Source: Chondrus crispus
Lineage: Eukaryota > Rhodophyta > Florideophyceae > Gigartinales > Gigartinaceae
Direction of reading: 5' to 3'
NCBI RefSeq assembly: GCF_000350225.1
Contig: NW_005178533.1
Location: 341,444-405,443 of the forward strand
DNA: 64,000 nucleotides
Within the stretch, counting starts at the first letter, position 1, and every line of letters starts with the position of its first letter. Below the pieces are notes generated by a model, which was given only the letters and a program-made list of their open reading frames with translations, did no database searches and was not told the DNA's origin. Shown here piece after piece: positions 21,890 through 33,074 of the stretch. A program made the translations under genes and the position numbers.

Positions 21890-22763
21890 CCAAGACACGA
21901 CGCCCTGTGCCGCCTGGGCCTGGCGGATGCGCTGCTTCACATCGACGCCCAGGTGATCCGCGGCTACGCCCTCTTCCTGGGCCCGCGCGCCGAGCGCCTG
22001 CCGTACCACCAGCCGGGCGGGCCCGACCCCGACCCCGCCGCGCGCCCGCAGCCCGAGGGCCGCGCCTTTCACAACTGCCGCTTCCTCAAGCGCCTGCGCG
22101 AGATCGCGCGCGCGCACCCCAACGTCACCCTCATCGAGGGCAACGTCCTCGCCTTGCTCGAGCGCGACGGCGCCGTCGTCGGCGTGCGCTACGCCACGCG
22201 CGGGAACAAGGCCGCCACGGCACATGCAGGCCTCACCATCGCCTGCGACGGGTGCGGGAGCGCCCTGAGGAAGCGCGCCGCCGCCCACCACCACGTCACC
22301 GTCTACTCCAACTTCCACGGCCTCGTGCTGCACGTCCCCGCCCTGCCGTTCCCGAACCACGGCCACGTCGTCCTGGCCCACCCGTGCCCGGTCCTGTTCT
22401 ACCCGATCAGCGCCACCGAGGTCCGCTGTCTGGTCGACCTACGCGGGCGACGCGGCCGAATACATCCTGCACACCGTCGTGCCGCAGGTGCCGCCGTCGC
22501 TGCGCGCCCCGCTCGCCACGGCCGTGAGGGAGCGCCGCTCCAAGATGATGCCCAACCGCGTCATGCCGGCCCCGGCGCACGTCGTGCCGGGCGCCGTGCT
22601 GCTGGGCGACGCCTTCAACATGCGCCACCCGCTCACGGGCGGCGGCATGACCGTCGCGCTCACGGACGTCGAGCTGCTGCGAGGGCTGCTGGCGCCCGAC
22701 GTGGCCGGCGAAGCACACGGCGAGGCGCGGGCCGGCGGGGAGGTGGGCCGTGGGGTCCGATGA
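21890..22763 (+). pseudogene. Squalene monooxygenase (epoxidase) fragment
   Basis: Squalene monooxygenase is the FAD enzyme that makes 2,3-oxidosqualene for sterols. LGLADALLHIDAQVIRGYALF matches the region after the GELLQPGG motif of the family. The first part reads in one frame to about 22437. After a one-base shift the second part has VVPQVPPSLR and GDAFNMRHPLTGGGM, the FAD-binding GD motif that is diagnostic for this enzyme. The N-terminal dinucleotide-binding fold (GxGxxG) and the C-terminal membrane anchor are missing, and similarity ends near LLRGLLAPD (about 22700). It is therefore a 5'- and 3'-truncated, frameshifted copy within the CACTA element, most likely captured. Local GC is far above the surroundings. 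Confidence 0.8.
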
Positions 22764-23091
22764 GGGGGCACGCGGAGAGGCGGCGGACAGCGCGGACGTG
22801 ACGGCGGCCTTGACGCGGGCGGCGGCCGGGTGGTCGACGTTGTGCACGAGCAGGACGAGGGCAGCGCCGAAGAGCGTGACCAGGGCGAGCTGGCGCGCCA
22901 GCGAGGACGGTGCGGGCGCCGACGGCGGGTACGCCGTGGCGATGTTCGTCGCCGCCGGCGGCGGGCTGTCGGCGGGGGACGGTCGCGCACGCGGGATGGC
23001 ATCGCGCGCAAAGGGGGGGGCGGAGGTGAAGGGTGAGGGAGATGCGACGGTGGTATTGGGTGGGAAATCGATGGGCTCGATGAATCAGTAG
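22690..23091 (-). pseudogene. Possible start of an unidentified type II membrane protein
   Basis: One minus-strand frame from about 23091 towards 22690 stays open without an ATG near its start. It has a Pro/Ser/Ala-rich lead, a hydrophobic span LALVTLFGAALVLLVH and then PRLAVCFAGHVG, after which it runs antisense into the squalene monooxygenase fragment. The short tail, one membrane span and stem resemble Golgi type II proteins. The family is unknown. It could be a second captured fragment in opposite orientation or a chance GC-rich frame. Confidence 0.25.
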
Positions 23092-24023
23092 ATTGCAATC
23101 CGGTACAGTACTACGTGGACCTACTGAGAATCGTACACGTGTGGCGAGGGATGTGCTGTAAGCAGAGGCGAGAACGTGTCCTCCTCTGAGTATTGCTTCC
23201 TCTTTTCCAAATTCCGTAGCACGTCCGGGAATGAAATCGTCGCACCAAGTTGTGCGGCATGCAACAAATGGATTGAATGCGTTTGAGCCCAACTGCACGA
23301 TCTGAGTACATAAACTTTTGTTCGGCACGCTGGCAAGATCACGAGGCTGCCCTCAACTCGCCACTCATGTTTGCACATCTCCCAAGCCCAAGTATGACCC
23401 CCCAGCAGTACTACAGTACGCATGCGGCATGCATCGGAGCGAGTAAAATTCGGCGCGTCTCTCGCGACGCGTGGGAGCGCTCGGCGCCGCGCACAGCGCG
23501 CGGCAGCAACGCCGGGAACGAAGAGCGTGCGGTCTCTTCTAGCTCGGGTCGAGCGCGCGCCTGCAGCGCGGCTGACGTGTGCCTGGTGCGTAAAGTTTAT
23601 CTTGTGGCGGGCGGGGCGGTTGCGAGAAACGGCCAATCGGGGTGACCAGCGGCGATTGGTGCCATCTTTATTTTATCTTATAAAATTTATCACAGGGCGG
23701 GCTTTAAAAAATCACATTTGAGTGGGACATTTGGTGGGACATTGGTAGTGCGCGCCCTTTTGGACCGTACACGCCACTGAGTGGCGTGTACGGTCCTGAA
23801 GGGCGGCAGTGGCGGCCACTGCCTCGCGCACGTGTCACGCGCGGACCCCGAAACTGCCCGCTCGTCATGACAGCAATGCAAGCCGGTTGCGCAGCGACTG
23901 TTGCGGCGGCTTGTCGCTCCGGCCTCTAGTCGCTCGCCACATTGTCTGTCGCGCCGCATAATTCGAGCCCCCGCTTCCGCCCCCGTCTTCTCTAATCGTT
24001 GCTGCTTTAAAAAGTTTTCTTGT
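23092..24023. other. Interior of the CACTA element with large hairpins, no gene recognised
   Basis: No supported ORF. At 23753-23805 lies a foldback with a perfect 15-bp core (GGACCGTACACGCCA around loop CTGAG) and further pairing to 23753. At 23804-23822 a second perfect hairpin GGCAGTGG-CGG-CCACTGCC follows directly. Confidence 0.5.
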
Positions 24024-25592
24024 TTAGAAAGAGAGCTGAAGCACGTCTGCACCAGATAGTTGTCCCTGACTCTGCATGCGGTCATAAATCATTTCATTTG
24101 AGACCGGATAGCCGAGTGTAATGACTTCAATGTGAGCGGGGGCAGGGAAAGCATGGTATCGCAAATGCCCTGCAACTGTTTCAGATAGCCCTCTGAAGAT
24201 AACCATGCGCAGAGAGCTCTCTCCTCATCGCACCCTCGAAAGGGGATGAGAACCTTGGCCGTCAACACATCGTGCGATTTTCTTGACAAGGGACAAGTTT
24301 TTGATTCTAGCATGTTCGCAAAGTGGTTCATAGACCAGGTGTGAGTGTCTTTGGGATCCACACCGTCGGGGCCTTTCGTTCCGCTGCTAGAAAAATCACC
24401 ACTGAAAACTTTTCCAGACTTGATGAAGACAAGCACTTTCTTGGCGAGGGAAGTAGCTGCCTGGTGCTGTTCGCAAGTGCTGATAAGGGCCATTAGGTTT
24501 TCCCAAAACGATTGCACGGCCGGCTTACAAGTGTCAATGCTTGCTGCCAGCGGGCGCTCGGAGAGAAGCTGTTGCATCTTGTTTATAGTCTCCAGGGCGT
24601 GATCGGCAAGGCGATGCTGCATGTCCTTGTCCTTGTCCTTGGCCTGTTGGTCAGGTTCCTTGTTCCCATCGTCATTGTCGTTGTCGTGTGTGGCTTCAGC
24701 GGGAGACGATTCCTGTATCAATTGTGCATGCAAAAGGTCCCAATTCAATTGGATATTGACAAGACGGGAGATGATGCAATGCGGATGTTGCTTGAGCATA
24801 GCTGACGCTAGAGACCGGAGCAGCTGTTTCGGTGCATAGGGCGTGGTGGCGACGATGTGCCAGAAATGAACGCGGTGTTGAGGCGTGAGGGTCAAGTTTC
24901 GCAGGCGTTGGTGTACACCGCCATGGGAATGCCACCGTCCCAAAACGACATGTTTTCACTCCCAGACGAAGACGGGTGAGACGGGGGACTGTCACCTGCA
25001 GAGTCTACCGCGACTTGGTCGGGAGGAGGTTCATTTGCGTGCTGCTCCTGCTGCTCCGGAGGTTGGGAGGGTTCAGGCGCGGTACCAGAGAGCGGGAGCC
25101 CCATGGCGATGCGCCTCGAAACAAGCTTTGCCAAATAGCAAAGCTCCATTCGAAAGTACTCTGTCCACATAGGGAGAGAATGCGGAAGAGCTCTCAAGCC
25201 CCTCTGGGCGATGGCCCTTGCACTTTTGGCGTCGGCGCAGGTATCGAAATGGAAGGCGACAGCGGCGAGACAGACGTCGCTCGCATCGGGCCTATAGGCG
25301 ATGGCGCTGGCCAGGACCTTGGCGGCGGCCTTATGGGAGCCTGTATTAACGCAGTGCTTTGCGTAGTGGAGCCAGAGGTGGTGGTCTGCGCGGAACCTCT
25401 TGACGGCGCGGCTGTAGACGAGGTTGACGCGGGCGGCGGACTGGCCGAGCAGCTGGCGGGGTCTTGGGCTTTGCGAGCTTCCTCTTGTCGGCGCGCTTGG
25501 CCAGCACGGCGGCCAGCTCGCGCTCGAAGGCGGCGTAGCGCAGGAAGTCGCGGCGCGTGGCGGCGCGCGCCGCGACGGCGTGCTCGTGGTCG
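24024..25592 (-). pseudogene. UTP6: UTP6-like (U3 snoRNP / SSU processome) gene fragment
   Basis: UTP6 is a HAT-repeat protein of the small-subunit processome in the nucleolus. Reading down from the gap, one frame holds RRDFLRYAAFERELA. The next frame (24892-25590) holds VNLVYSRAVKRFRADHHLW, VLASAIAYRPDASDV and SLPMWTEYFRMELCYLAKL, the canonical HAT repeats. A third frame (24089-24943) holds LTPQHRVHFWHIVATTPY and a helical C-terminal region. Frame changes lie near 25470 and near 24905, where a single missing base would explain the shift. The N-terminus is lost in or beyond the assembly gap. Frameshifts plus location inside the CACTA element suggest a captured pseudogene, but sequencing errors near the gap could mimic this. 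Confidence 0.72.
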
Positions 25593-25671
25593 NNNNNNNN
25601 NNNNNNNNNNNNNNNNNNNNNNNNNNNNNNNNNNNNNNNNNNNNNNNNNNNNNNNNNNNNNNNNNNNNNNN
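25593..25671. other. Assembly gap (79 Ns)
   Basis: A run of N inside the UTP6-like fragment, immediately next to a polypurine stretch that probably stopped the assembly. Confidence 1.
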
Positions 25672-25830
25672 GGGGGGGGAAAGGGGGCAGGGGAGGGGGA
25701 GGGGGAGGGCGATTGGAGGGAGAGGGGGAGAGGGGGGGAGGGGAGACGAGGGGAGGGGAGGAGAGAGGAGGGGAGAGGAGGGGAGGGGAGGGGAGGGGAG
25801 AGGAGGGGAAAGGGGGGGGATCAGGCGGTT
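25672..25830 (+). repeat. G-rich polypurine tract
   Basis: About 160 bases of almost pure G/A with GGGGAGGGGAGG-type repeats. It could form triplex or G-quadruplex structures. ORFs through it are composition artefacts. Confidence 0.85.
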
Positions 25831-26473
25831 GACGGCGACGCAATACTGTAGAGAGGGAAGGATTTGTGGGCTTCCCACGTGTCCACGTGGGAGATGAACA
25901 CGTGTATTGTGCGTGGATCAGGGGATTGCTGGCAGATGACAAGGCACAGGACGGGGAGTCTCGGCAGGCCTGCCATGCGCTCTCCCAACAGCGTGCGCGT
26001 GGCGTGTGCTACGCTGCAGCCAAGCGCATGGAGTTGGGCAAGGCCGCAAGGTCCTGGCGGCGGCGAGGATGCGGGGGTGGCAGGCGCGGCAGGACGCGCA
26101 GGGGTGGGGGTAGCGGAAAAGGATCAGATGAGTGCCTCGTAGTTGTGAGAGGGGAATGGTGCCCTGTAGAATGAAATGATTTCTGTTTTTACTGGAATAA
26201 GGGAGGCAGCTGCGCTGACTGGCTCGTCGGTCGCCACCTCAACGTGAGTGCGGGCGCAGCAGCTTGGGGGGCAGGAATGAAAGGGGGTGACTAATACCTA
26301 GGACGCGCTATCTACGTCCCCAGTGAGAATGGTGTGTGTTCTATTTTCACTAATCAAGGGGGGCCGATGTGAGAATGGTATGAGATACAGCCACGCGTAG
26401 TGTGCGAGCCATATAAATACCTCTCGAAATGCCCTCCTTATCGCGGATGACGATGAAGCAAGACTGTTGGCTG

Positions 26474-26620
26474 TAGCTGAGTTGGCAGAACGGCAGAGTT
26501 GTCAAAATGGCCGGGCTGGTACGTTCTCAGGCGTGAGTTCGAGCCCGGTCCCGGAATGTCGCGGTCAAGGGGGTAACTGTATAGTGTGCATGCCGGAGGA
26601 GAATTGGCAATTTTTCTTCC
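26474..26620 (+). other. tRNA-like Pol III unit (A box, B box, T-run), possible SINE or decayed tRNA
   Basis: TAGCTGAGTTGG at 26474-26485 fits the A box, and GTTCGAGCC at 26537-26545 fits the B box, 63 bases apart. A TTTTT at about 26611 could terminate Pol III. The D-arm can pair (GCTG with CGGC). The T-arm does not form a normal 5-bp stem, and instead GCCGGGCT pairs with AGCCCGG around the B box. I see no clean anticodon stem, so this is not called as a functional tRNA. Confidence 0.35.
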
Positions 26621-28108
26621 ACTATACTGCCAGGGGATTTTAACCCCTGGTGCATTTTTGCCCTCCACTGTAAGCCGTTTTTTTAAACAAAAATTAGCAT
26701 GCAGTGAGTGCAGCGCACCACCCTTCGGCCTTATCCCAGCCATCACGAAACGCAAAGCACAATTCCAAGAGAGGCATGTGTCGCAGACGGGTGGGTAGGG
26801 TGGGGAAAAAGAGAGGCATATCAGCGTCTTCTTCGGCCTTCTCGGCCTCCTCCATCCACCTCCTTCTCTCCAACCTCTCCCTCATGCTCCTCGACTTCAT
26901 CTACCCCCCTCTCCACCGCCACCTCCCATTCTCCCGCCAACTTCCCGCCCCAGCGTCCGCGGCGCCGTACGCCACTGCCGCGCAGATCCTGTTCCTGGCC
27001 GTGCCCATGTCCCCGCAGCACGCCGCCCGCACCTTTGTTGCGTCAGACGCGTGTCGGCATCCGCCCGTCGATCCGTCGTCAGCTCTGATCGCGCCCTCTT
27101 CTTGCTCTTGTTGACAGCGAGTTCTCGATTGAGCACAAACGCTCCACTTCCGCCCGGCCCCCCTCGGCGCGCCACCCCACTTCCCCACCACAACACCAGG
27201 CCACTGACACCGCGCCGCTCTTTGCGTGCGTCGTTGACCGGCAGTTCGCATGTACCTTTCACTACCACAGCCACAACTTCCCCCAAGCTTCGCTTTTTGC
27301 TTTGAAAGCAAAGCAAAGCGGTAACACTCTGGGTAACGAGCACGAAATATCCCTCTCTCTTTGATTTAATTCTGACTTTTGTGGTTCTCTAGTTATGCCC
27401 GTCACGAACACCTGCAACTATGAACATGTGATCATCAGGCACGCGCTGGCAAGGGTCAGCGCGGGATTCGGGACAGTGTTTTTGTCTGAACGATGTCCAG
27501 TGACCGACAGCTTGAACTGCAACCTAGAATTCAGAAGAAACGGTGTATGTACCTGTGTTATTTTCTAGCCCGCACGGCCCTTCTCCTGATCCACCGTCAC
27601 TGACAGATTTGCGCCGGTACTTCTACTACATGCGCAAAAAGCATTTTGAGTACCAAATTCGAAAAGCGACTTATGAAGGCGTCGGCTGCCTCCGCGGGCC
27701 ATGCCGCGAACTTGTGCTCGAGCACAACTTGCTTTGATGACTTCGGTAGACCTTCAGATCCTTTCGCGGCCTCCGCGGCCTCTTTGGTGTCCTCCACCGC
27801 CGGAGCAGCCCCGTGCGCCTACTTCCAAGGTTGTCGTAGAGATTTGCATCATATGTCTACTGGCTACGCCATGGACCCCGTTCTGACCACATGATCAAGG
27901 TTTCCACACCTACTGCCCTGCGCATCTGATATCGGCGCCTTCATAGTTAATAGCCCAATTGGGCAAATGATGATGTTCTTTCAAGAGGACCACGCTGAGG
28001 AGGAATACATGTACGTAGAGTCATTTAGTGACAATTGGACGTTTCTTGTTCTCTATACAGCGTTCTTCTCAGTTATTCGGTGTCATTCAGGCTTACAATT
28101 ATATCCTT
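26621..28108. other. CACTA interior, unidentified fragments
   Basis: A C-rich plus-strand stretch at 26800-27060 reads as a hydrophobic protein-like segment (HLLLSNLSLMLLDFIYPPL) in an ORF from 26704. Another short coding-like stretch lies at 27597-27797. Neither has a recognisable domain. They may be further captured exons. Nothing else is supported here. Confidence 0.3.
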
Positions 28109-29651
28109 CTATTGACGGTGGCGACCACAACGTGGTTTCACTATGGCAGATCTCGGGGTAGGTCCAGACCTTTGAATGGTGCCTCCCGAATACAGGTTCT
28201 TTCGTGAAAGGCGTGACCGTTCAAGGGGAACAGACTGGCGATCACGCCTCGTGGATGCAGGCTTCTCAATCCCAATGCCTTTATGTGCATTTCTCAGTTC
28301 AGTCAATCGGGCTTCCAGTGCTCTTATTTCATCGGTGCCGTCTGAAGTGGGACTCTTCGCCTGCCTGTTTTGTTTGAATGTGGAGCATTGTCTTGCAACC
28401 CTTGGCGCAGTATGGCTCTCTCCCATACGCAAGTCATCTCCTTGCGTATTGTTCCGGACTCGAAACCCTTGAAAGTTGTACTGCGGATGCTCTTCATCAC
28501 TGGATTCAGCATGCATAGAAACGGGAAAGTTGATTGCACCATCATTTACGTTTTCAAAGGATTGTTCCGCGCCCAGCACCGAAGGAGTGTTTTGAGCTTC
28601 TTCCGTGGATCCAGAGGTAATCTGGTAATGAAGTGGTACGGTTCCATGCGTTATTTCACTCGTGCGTCTCTGTCCATTATTTTCAGGGCTGAAAATCTCA
28701 ACAGCTGCTCCCGCAAGACTCTCGTCCAAATCTCTATGATGTATCGTCGTATTTGCGTTTGCCTGTTGGTTCAACAACCTTGTTGTTGGTGCAGAATGCT
28801 TTGTTGATTTCGTGCGAAACTTCCTCGCAGCACTCGCCATCTTCTGTCTCATCAACTCTTCAACTGCCCAGTTTCCAATCGTTTGTTTGTATACTCTCAT
28901 TTCTTCGTCCTGGCATATAGAAGACTTGGCTGCTCTTATCATCTCCCGAGGTACTTCGCCATACAGTTTCTGTCCATAGTATGTCCTTCTGTTGCCCTGG
29001 CCATCTTTGTACTCGAGAAGGGATTCGAGATGATCCCCAACAATTTTCAGAGCATCACTGTTTCGTTCACGGGATGTCCTGCCGTCTTCTGGAAACTCTA
29101 TGTATCTTTCTTCAATACTGTTCTGATTTCGTTCATTGTGCTCTTTGATGCCTTGCTCTAGGACTCTGGAGACATTGATGAACTTGTTTCGATCTTTCTT
29201 CCAGCCCTCTTGCGTATCAGCTACTATTTGTTTAGGGCCACCTGCACTATACTCGCGGCGCCCCTGTCCGGTTCTCCGAGGCTTAGGAATTCCTGTCGGG
29301 GACATGCCTCGGGAAGCAATTCGGGGATGAACTTGAACTTGTTGCAGCGGGCAGGTACGTATTTGCAGATATTTATCACTACTGCGCTTTTGAAGGCGCC
29401 GTCAGTTTCGTTTCACATCAACTCTGTTTTTAACTTTCGCTTCCAAGTCAAGTCACCGATTTCAACTGTCGTACTCACTTCGATGGAATTCACAACAAAA
29501 AGTACTTTTGCTTCTATTTTGGATTTCTCTGTACCTCTTTCGTACATCTCGTGACACATTTTTGTATGGATCGCTTCATTTGCCTCCCTGAATATGACTG
29601 CAGGTGTATATGTAACGCTCCCGGTCGGGCAGTCTGTCGTTCTACGATGAA
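28109..29651 (-). CDS. Second gene of the CACTA element (TNPA-like position), unknown protein
   Basis: A 398-residue ORF (29305-28109) is charged, rich in Arg, Glu, Asn and Gln, with predicted helical stretches and basic clusters at its C-terminus. A short open stretch (29651-29413) beginning MPVHRRTTDC may be a first exon, since a GT..AG interval separates the two. The gene is divergent from the transposase and shares its upstream region. CACTA elements normally encode a second, DNA-binding protein besides the transposase, and this is the best candidate. No domain is recognised, so that role is inference. Confidence 0.45.
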
Positions 29652-30074
29652 CAGGCATCGGACTGTAGCAAACAAGAGGCGCGAGCGGGACGGCAAAGAG
29701 CCATTACCCGCAGGACTCAAGTACAGTGAAACGGAAGCAAATCGTGTTCGCTCTTTTCGTGATGATATCGCACGTAATACAAGTTGTTCGGTCTTTGAAG
29801 AACTCCCTGACCAGCAGCCGTATGACCAGCCTCCGGATGAAATGGAAACCATCCCTGGACCCAATGCAGATTCGCACTGTGGACGGCACTCTCATCGGTC
29901 TGCTTCACGAGATGTGCCGGGGGATTGCAACAGGGCGCCTTCATCCGCAAGCCGGTTGATCCTGCTGCTGTGGGCGGATCTCTACCGCTTGGTGACGGTT
30001 CTAACTATGAAGGTGTGCGAGTTCTTCTTGACAGCAGCTCTGAAGACTCGGACAACATGGATGACATGGACTAA

Positions 30075-32705
30075 GCTGAGGTTGAGGACCCCTGCGTACT
30101 TGGCGAAGGAACCCAATGGCTGCAGATACATCGAGCGGCTCCTAGGGAGAAGTTTTTCAACTGGGCTGCGCAAAACAGGCAGTGGATTGACCTAGCTGTC
30201 AAGTTTGGTACCAAGTATAGCATCATGTCTGAGGTACTTCGCAATCTGAAGGCTTCGTACGAAGCTTGGATTACTGTACTCTGCAACATCATCAAATACT
30301 CAAGTATTGAAACAGTGACGTACGTTTGCTGTCAGTCTCACATGCTATTCCCTGACTGCGTTGTGTCCGAAGAAACTCCATTTGAATCGATGACGCCAAA
30401 TTGCTCAATTTGTAGGAAGCAAGGCATGAAACCTCGCTACGTCAGATTTGTATACATTCCGCTTCTACCTCGAGTCAGAGCATGGATGAGACGAGATGAA
30501 TCTTTGGAATACCTATTGCGCTATCGGTCCGAGAATTGCTGTGGTGAAAACGAGGGTTCGCGGGAAGAACGTGTGTATAGTGACTACTTTCATGGATCAT
30601 TGTTCAAGGAATTCATCATCGGCCAAGGCAGCGAAAATGCGAGCGCATATGACGTGTTCATTGCTCCTAGCGCCGATGGTTTCGACGTGTATCGGGGCGG
30701 CGGATATGACTGTTGGCCTATTGTCGCCGTGAATCTCAACCTTGACCCGTCAGTACGATTTCTGATGCGAAATGTTATTCCTCTAGGTTTCGTAGGGGGC
30801 CCATCTCAACCAGCAATGTTCGAATCTTTCCTGATTCCCATGGTCAACGAGTTGAAAAAAATCAATGCGAGCGGTGGTACGCCTGTCTCTCTTCCGGACG
30901 GGCAGGTGCCTCTGGTACGGGTTCATGTGATGTGGGTAACTGCCGATATGCAAGGGTACCCAAAATTTTCGGGTCATCTAGGACCCAGCGCGAAAAAACC
31001 ATGTCTGTGCTGTGATGTGCCGAGCTACTATTCTCCCAAAAGTCGAAGGTACTATCTTCCGTCCTGTATCAAGCAGCTATGCCCCCAGGATGGTCGAACA
31101 AGACTGGTGAAGCTGTTCGATCCTGCAAGTCCTCGTGACCGCATCCCTTCTGAGACGAGGGTCATTCTTAGGAAGCTGGATGACAATTCAGGGCTGTCGA
31201 AGGTATTGAAATCCCGAATGAGGAAGGAAACAGGGGTGAAAGGTAGTTCTGTGCTACACTCACTACCATCTACTATTCCATTTGATTCGTTTCCAATCGA
31301 CACCATGCACTTAGGCTACAACGTTTCAAAGGATTTGATGGAGTTGCTCAAAGGAGAGAATACACATCTTATGCGTTTGAAAACCTACCGTGACGACACT
31401 TTTGTGATTTCGTCTGAAAGATGGAGCACTATTGACAGGGAGATTCGCTCTCTGACTTCAACTACCTCACAATGTGCATTTGGATCACCGCTTCGTGACA
31501 CCTCCATGTACAGGAACTGGAAGGCTGCAGAATACAGGCAATTCGTCTTGAACTTTTGGCTGGTACTACTTGACGGACATTTTCCGCGTAAATTTCTGCA
31601 TGGGCTGGCAAAGTTCACCAGAACTATGGACCTTTGGTCCCGACCTTGCCTGACCCAAGGAGATGTTGATGAAATGGGGGTTTTGAGTGTTCAGTTTTTC
31701 AAGCACTTCGAGCAAGAATACTTTAAATTTGACAAGAGAAGAGTTGGCTTGTGCAAGTTGACAATGCACATGTTGCTTCATTTGAAGACAACTGTGTGTC
31801 GTTGTGGACCACCCGTAGGGTACAACGAATACTGGGTTGAGCGCTACATTGGATTTGTGAAGTCAAGACTTAATGCCCGGGCCAAGGCTGCTGAATCCAT
31901 GACAAGAAGTGCGCTGTTATTCGAGGCATACAAATTGTTCTTCGACGAGCCTTTTGTTATGTCAAGTGGCACTGGCGGTTCTGAGACAGCTGGGCGTGAC
32001 TTGGAAGATGGGTTCGTTTGCAGAAAAGTGATTGCCCTCGGACCTACGACAAATCTAAGCCTCCTGTCCAGAGAAAGCGCCAAGCTTAGCATTCGGGAGC
32101 TTCTCAAACTGTACATAATGGAATCTAAAGGGCTGACCGATGCAGAAGCCCTCAATGCGGTGAAAGAAGTACAATTTAAATCGCTGGGAAGTGTAAATGT
32201 TGGATGCGGAGATGGCTTTCAGGTTGTTGGTTCGCTACTTCATGGACGAAAGCGCACAATCACGTCACGCGGTAACTGGTTCATCGCTGCTGAATATTCT
32301 TCCGCCGAATCTGCAGATGGTGTTGAACACCATAACGTCTACTATGGTAAAGTTGTCATGTTTCTACAGTACAGGTTTCTGGTGCACGGTGAGATGATGT
32401 GGAGGGATTTGATGCTGGTTGAATGGGCAAACAATCTCAAGGTTACTGAGTGTCGTCAGGTCTACTCTGACGCTACAATGCCTCGTGCATTTTCTTCGCC
32501 AACGGTTGGCGATATAAGTGCCATCATCAATGGTATTGGAGTTCTAGAGCATTCATACCCTCTGGAGGACAACTTTTCCCGGCGAAAGGGAACGAAGACG
32601 TTCTTTATTGACCCTCAGAGAGAAGCGCAACAACTTCTGAATGATGAGCGGGTCTCATCTGATGGAGTTTTCAGATCATTGGGGGGGTTGGCAGCAGGTA
32701 AATGA
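30075..32705 (+). CDS. EnSpm/CACTA (TNP2/Plavaka-like) transposase
   Basis: The 826-codon ORF from 30225 contains the TNP2-type order: a CxxC (CSICRKQG), a DGFDVYRGGGYDCWPIVAV block with the first acidic residue, WVTADMQGYPKFSG then CLCCD, and PIDTMHLGYNV matching the DxMHxxxNV motif. Coding similarity extends upstream of the ATG to about 30075, where an in-frame TAA (30073-30075) interrupts. Further N-terminal sequence with a Cys/His cluster lies at 29600-29900 in other frames, so 5' exons or small lesions are likely. The transposase cuts at the element ends and creates 3-bp duplications, consistent with the AAT seen. Confidence 0.82.
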   Translation, partial: AEVEDPCVLGEGTQWLQIHRAAPREKFFNWAAQNRQWIDLAVKFGTKYSIMSEVLRNLKASYEAWITVLCNIIKYSSIETVTYVCCQSHMLFPDCVVSEETPFESMTPNCSICRKQGMKPRYVRFVYIPLLPRVRAWMRRDESLEYLLRYRSENCCGENEGSREERVYSDYFHGSLFKEFIIGQGSENASAYDVFIAPSADGFDVYRGGGYDCWPIVAVNLNLDPSVRFLMRNVIPLGFVGGPSQPAMFESFLIPMVNELKKINASGGTPVSLPDGQVPLVRVHVMWVTADMQGYPKFSGHLGPSAKKPCLCCDVPSYYSPKSRRYYLPSCIKQLCPQDGRTRLVKLFDPASPRDRIPSETRVILRKLDDNSGLSKVLKSRMRKETGVKGSSVLHSLPSTIPFDSFPIDTMHLGYNVSKDLMELLKGENTHLMRLKTYRDDTFVISSERWSTIDREIRSLTSTTSQCAFGSPLRDTSMYRNWKAAEYRQFVLNFWLVLLDGHFPRKFLHGLAKFTRTMDLWSRPCLTQGDVDEMGVLSVQFFKHFEQEYFKFDKRRVGLCKLTMHMLLHLKTTVCRCGPPVGYNEYWVERYIGFVKSRLNARAKAAESMTRSALLFEAYKLFFDEPFVMSSGTGGSETAGRDLEDGFVCRKVIALGPTTNLSLLSRESAKLSIRELLKLYIMESKGLTDAEALNAVKEVQFKSLGSVNVGCGDGFQVVGSLLHGRKRTITSRGNWFIAAEYSSAESADGVEHHNVYYGKVVMFLQYRFLVHGEMMWRDLMLVEWANNLKVTECRQVYSDATMPRAFSSPTVGDISAIINGIGVLEHSYPLEDNFSRRKGTKTFFIDPQREAQQLLNDERVSSDGVFRSLGGLAAGK

Positions 32706-33074
32706 ATCTATCTGTGTCGGCACAAGTTCTTTTAACCCACAGTTGCCGTGGGCAGATATTCAGATAAAATGACGACTTTTTCAATTTCTATGATTGCATG
32801 GTCACTGTCAGGCCATTCTGAGTATACCTGATACCGCAGTCTTGTTGCCCTCATTGGTAGAGGTAGAGCAAATGGCCGGGGGACAAGTATTGAAAACAAA
32901 TTGTGCAGAGGAGCTTCCAGAATTGTCAATTTTCCGCAAATGGGGCACGGTAGGACCATTAGTGGTGTGGAGTAGGAGTACAGTGCCCGTCAAAGGAGCG
33001 CAATATGAGTGCAATTGGAGCACTGGCCCGTGATCCTTTCACAATCCGTATTGTGCTCCATTAGTGCTCCATTA

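Noticed and set aside
21806-22381. 191-residue minus-strand ORF opposite the squalene monooxygenase fragment
   Set aside because: Antisense shadow in very GC-rich DNA. The plus strand has the diagnostic motifs.
25680-25851. Gly/Arg-rich ORFs across the polypurine tract
   Set aside because: Pure composition effect, partly spanning Ns.
26474-26546. Functional tRNA gene
   Set aside because: No normal anticodon stem-loop and no 5-bp T-stem could be formed.
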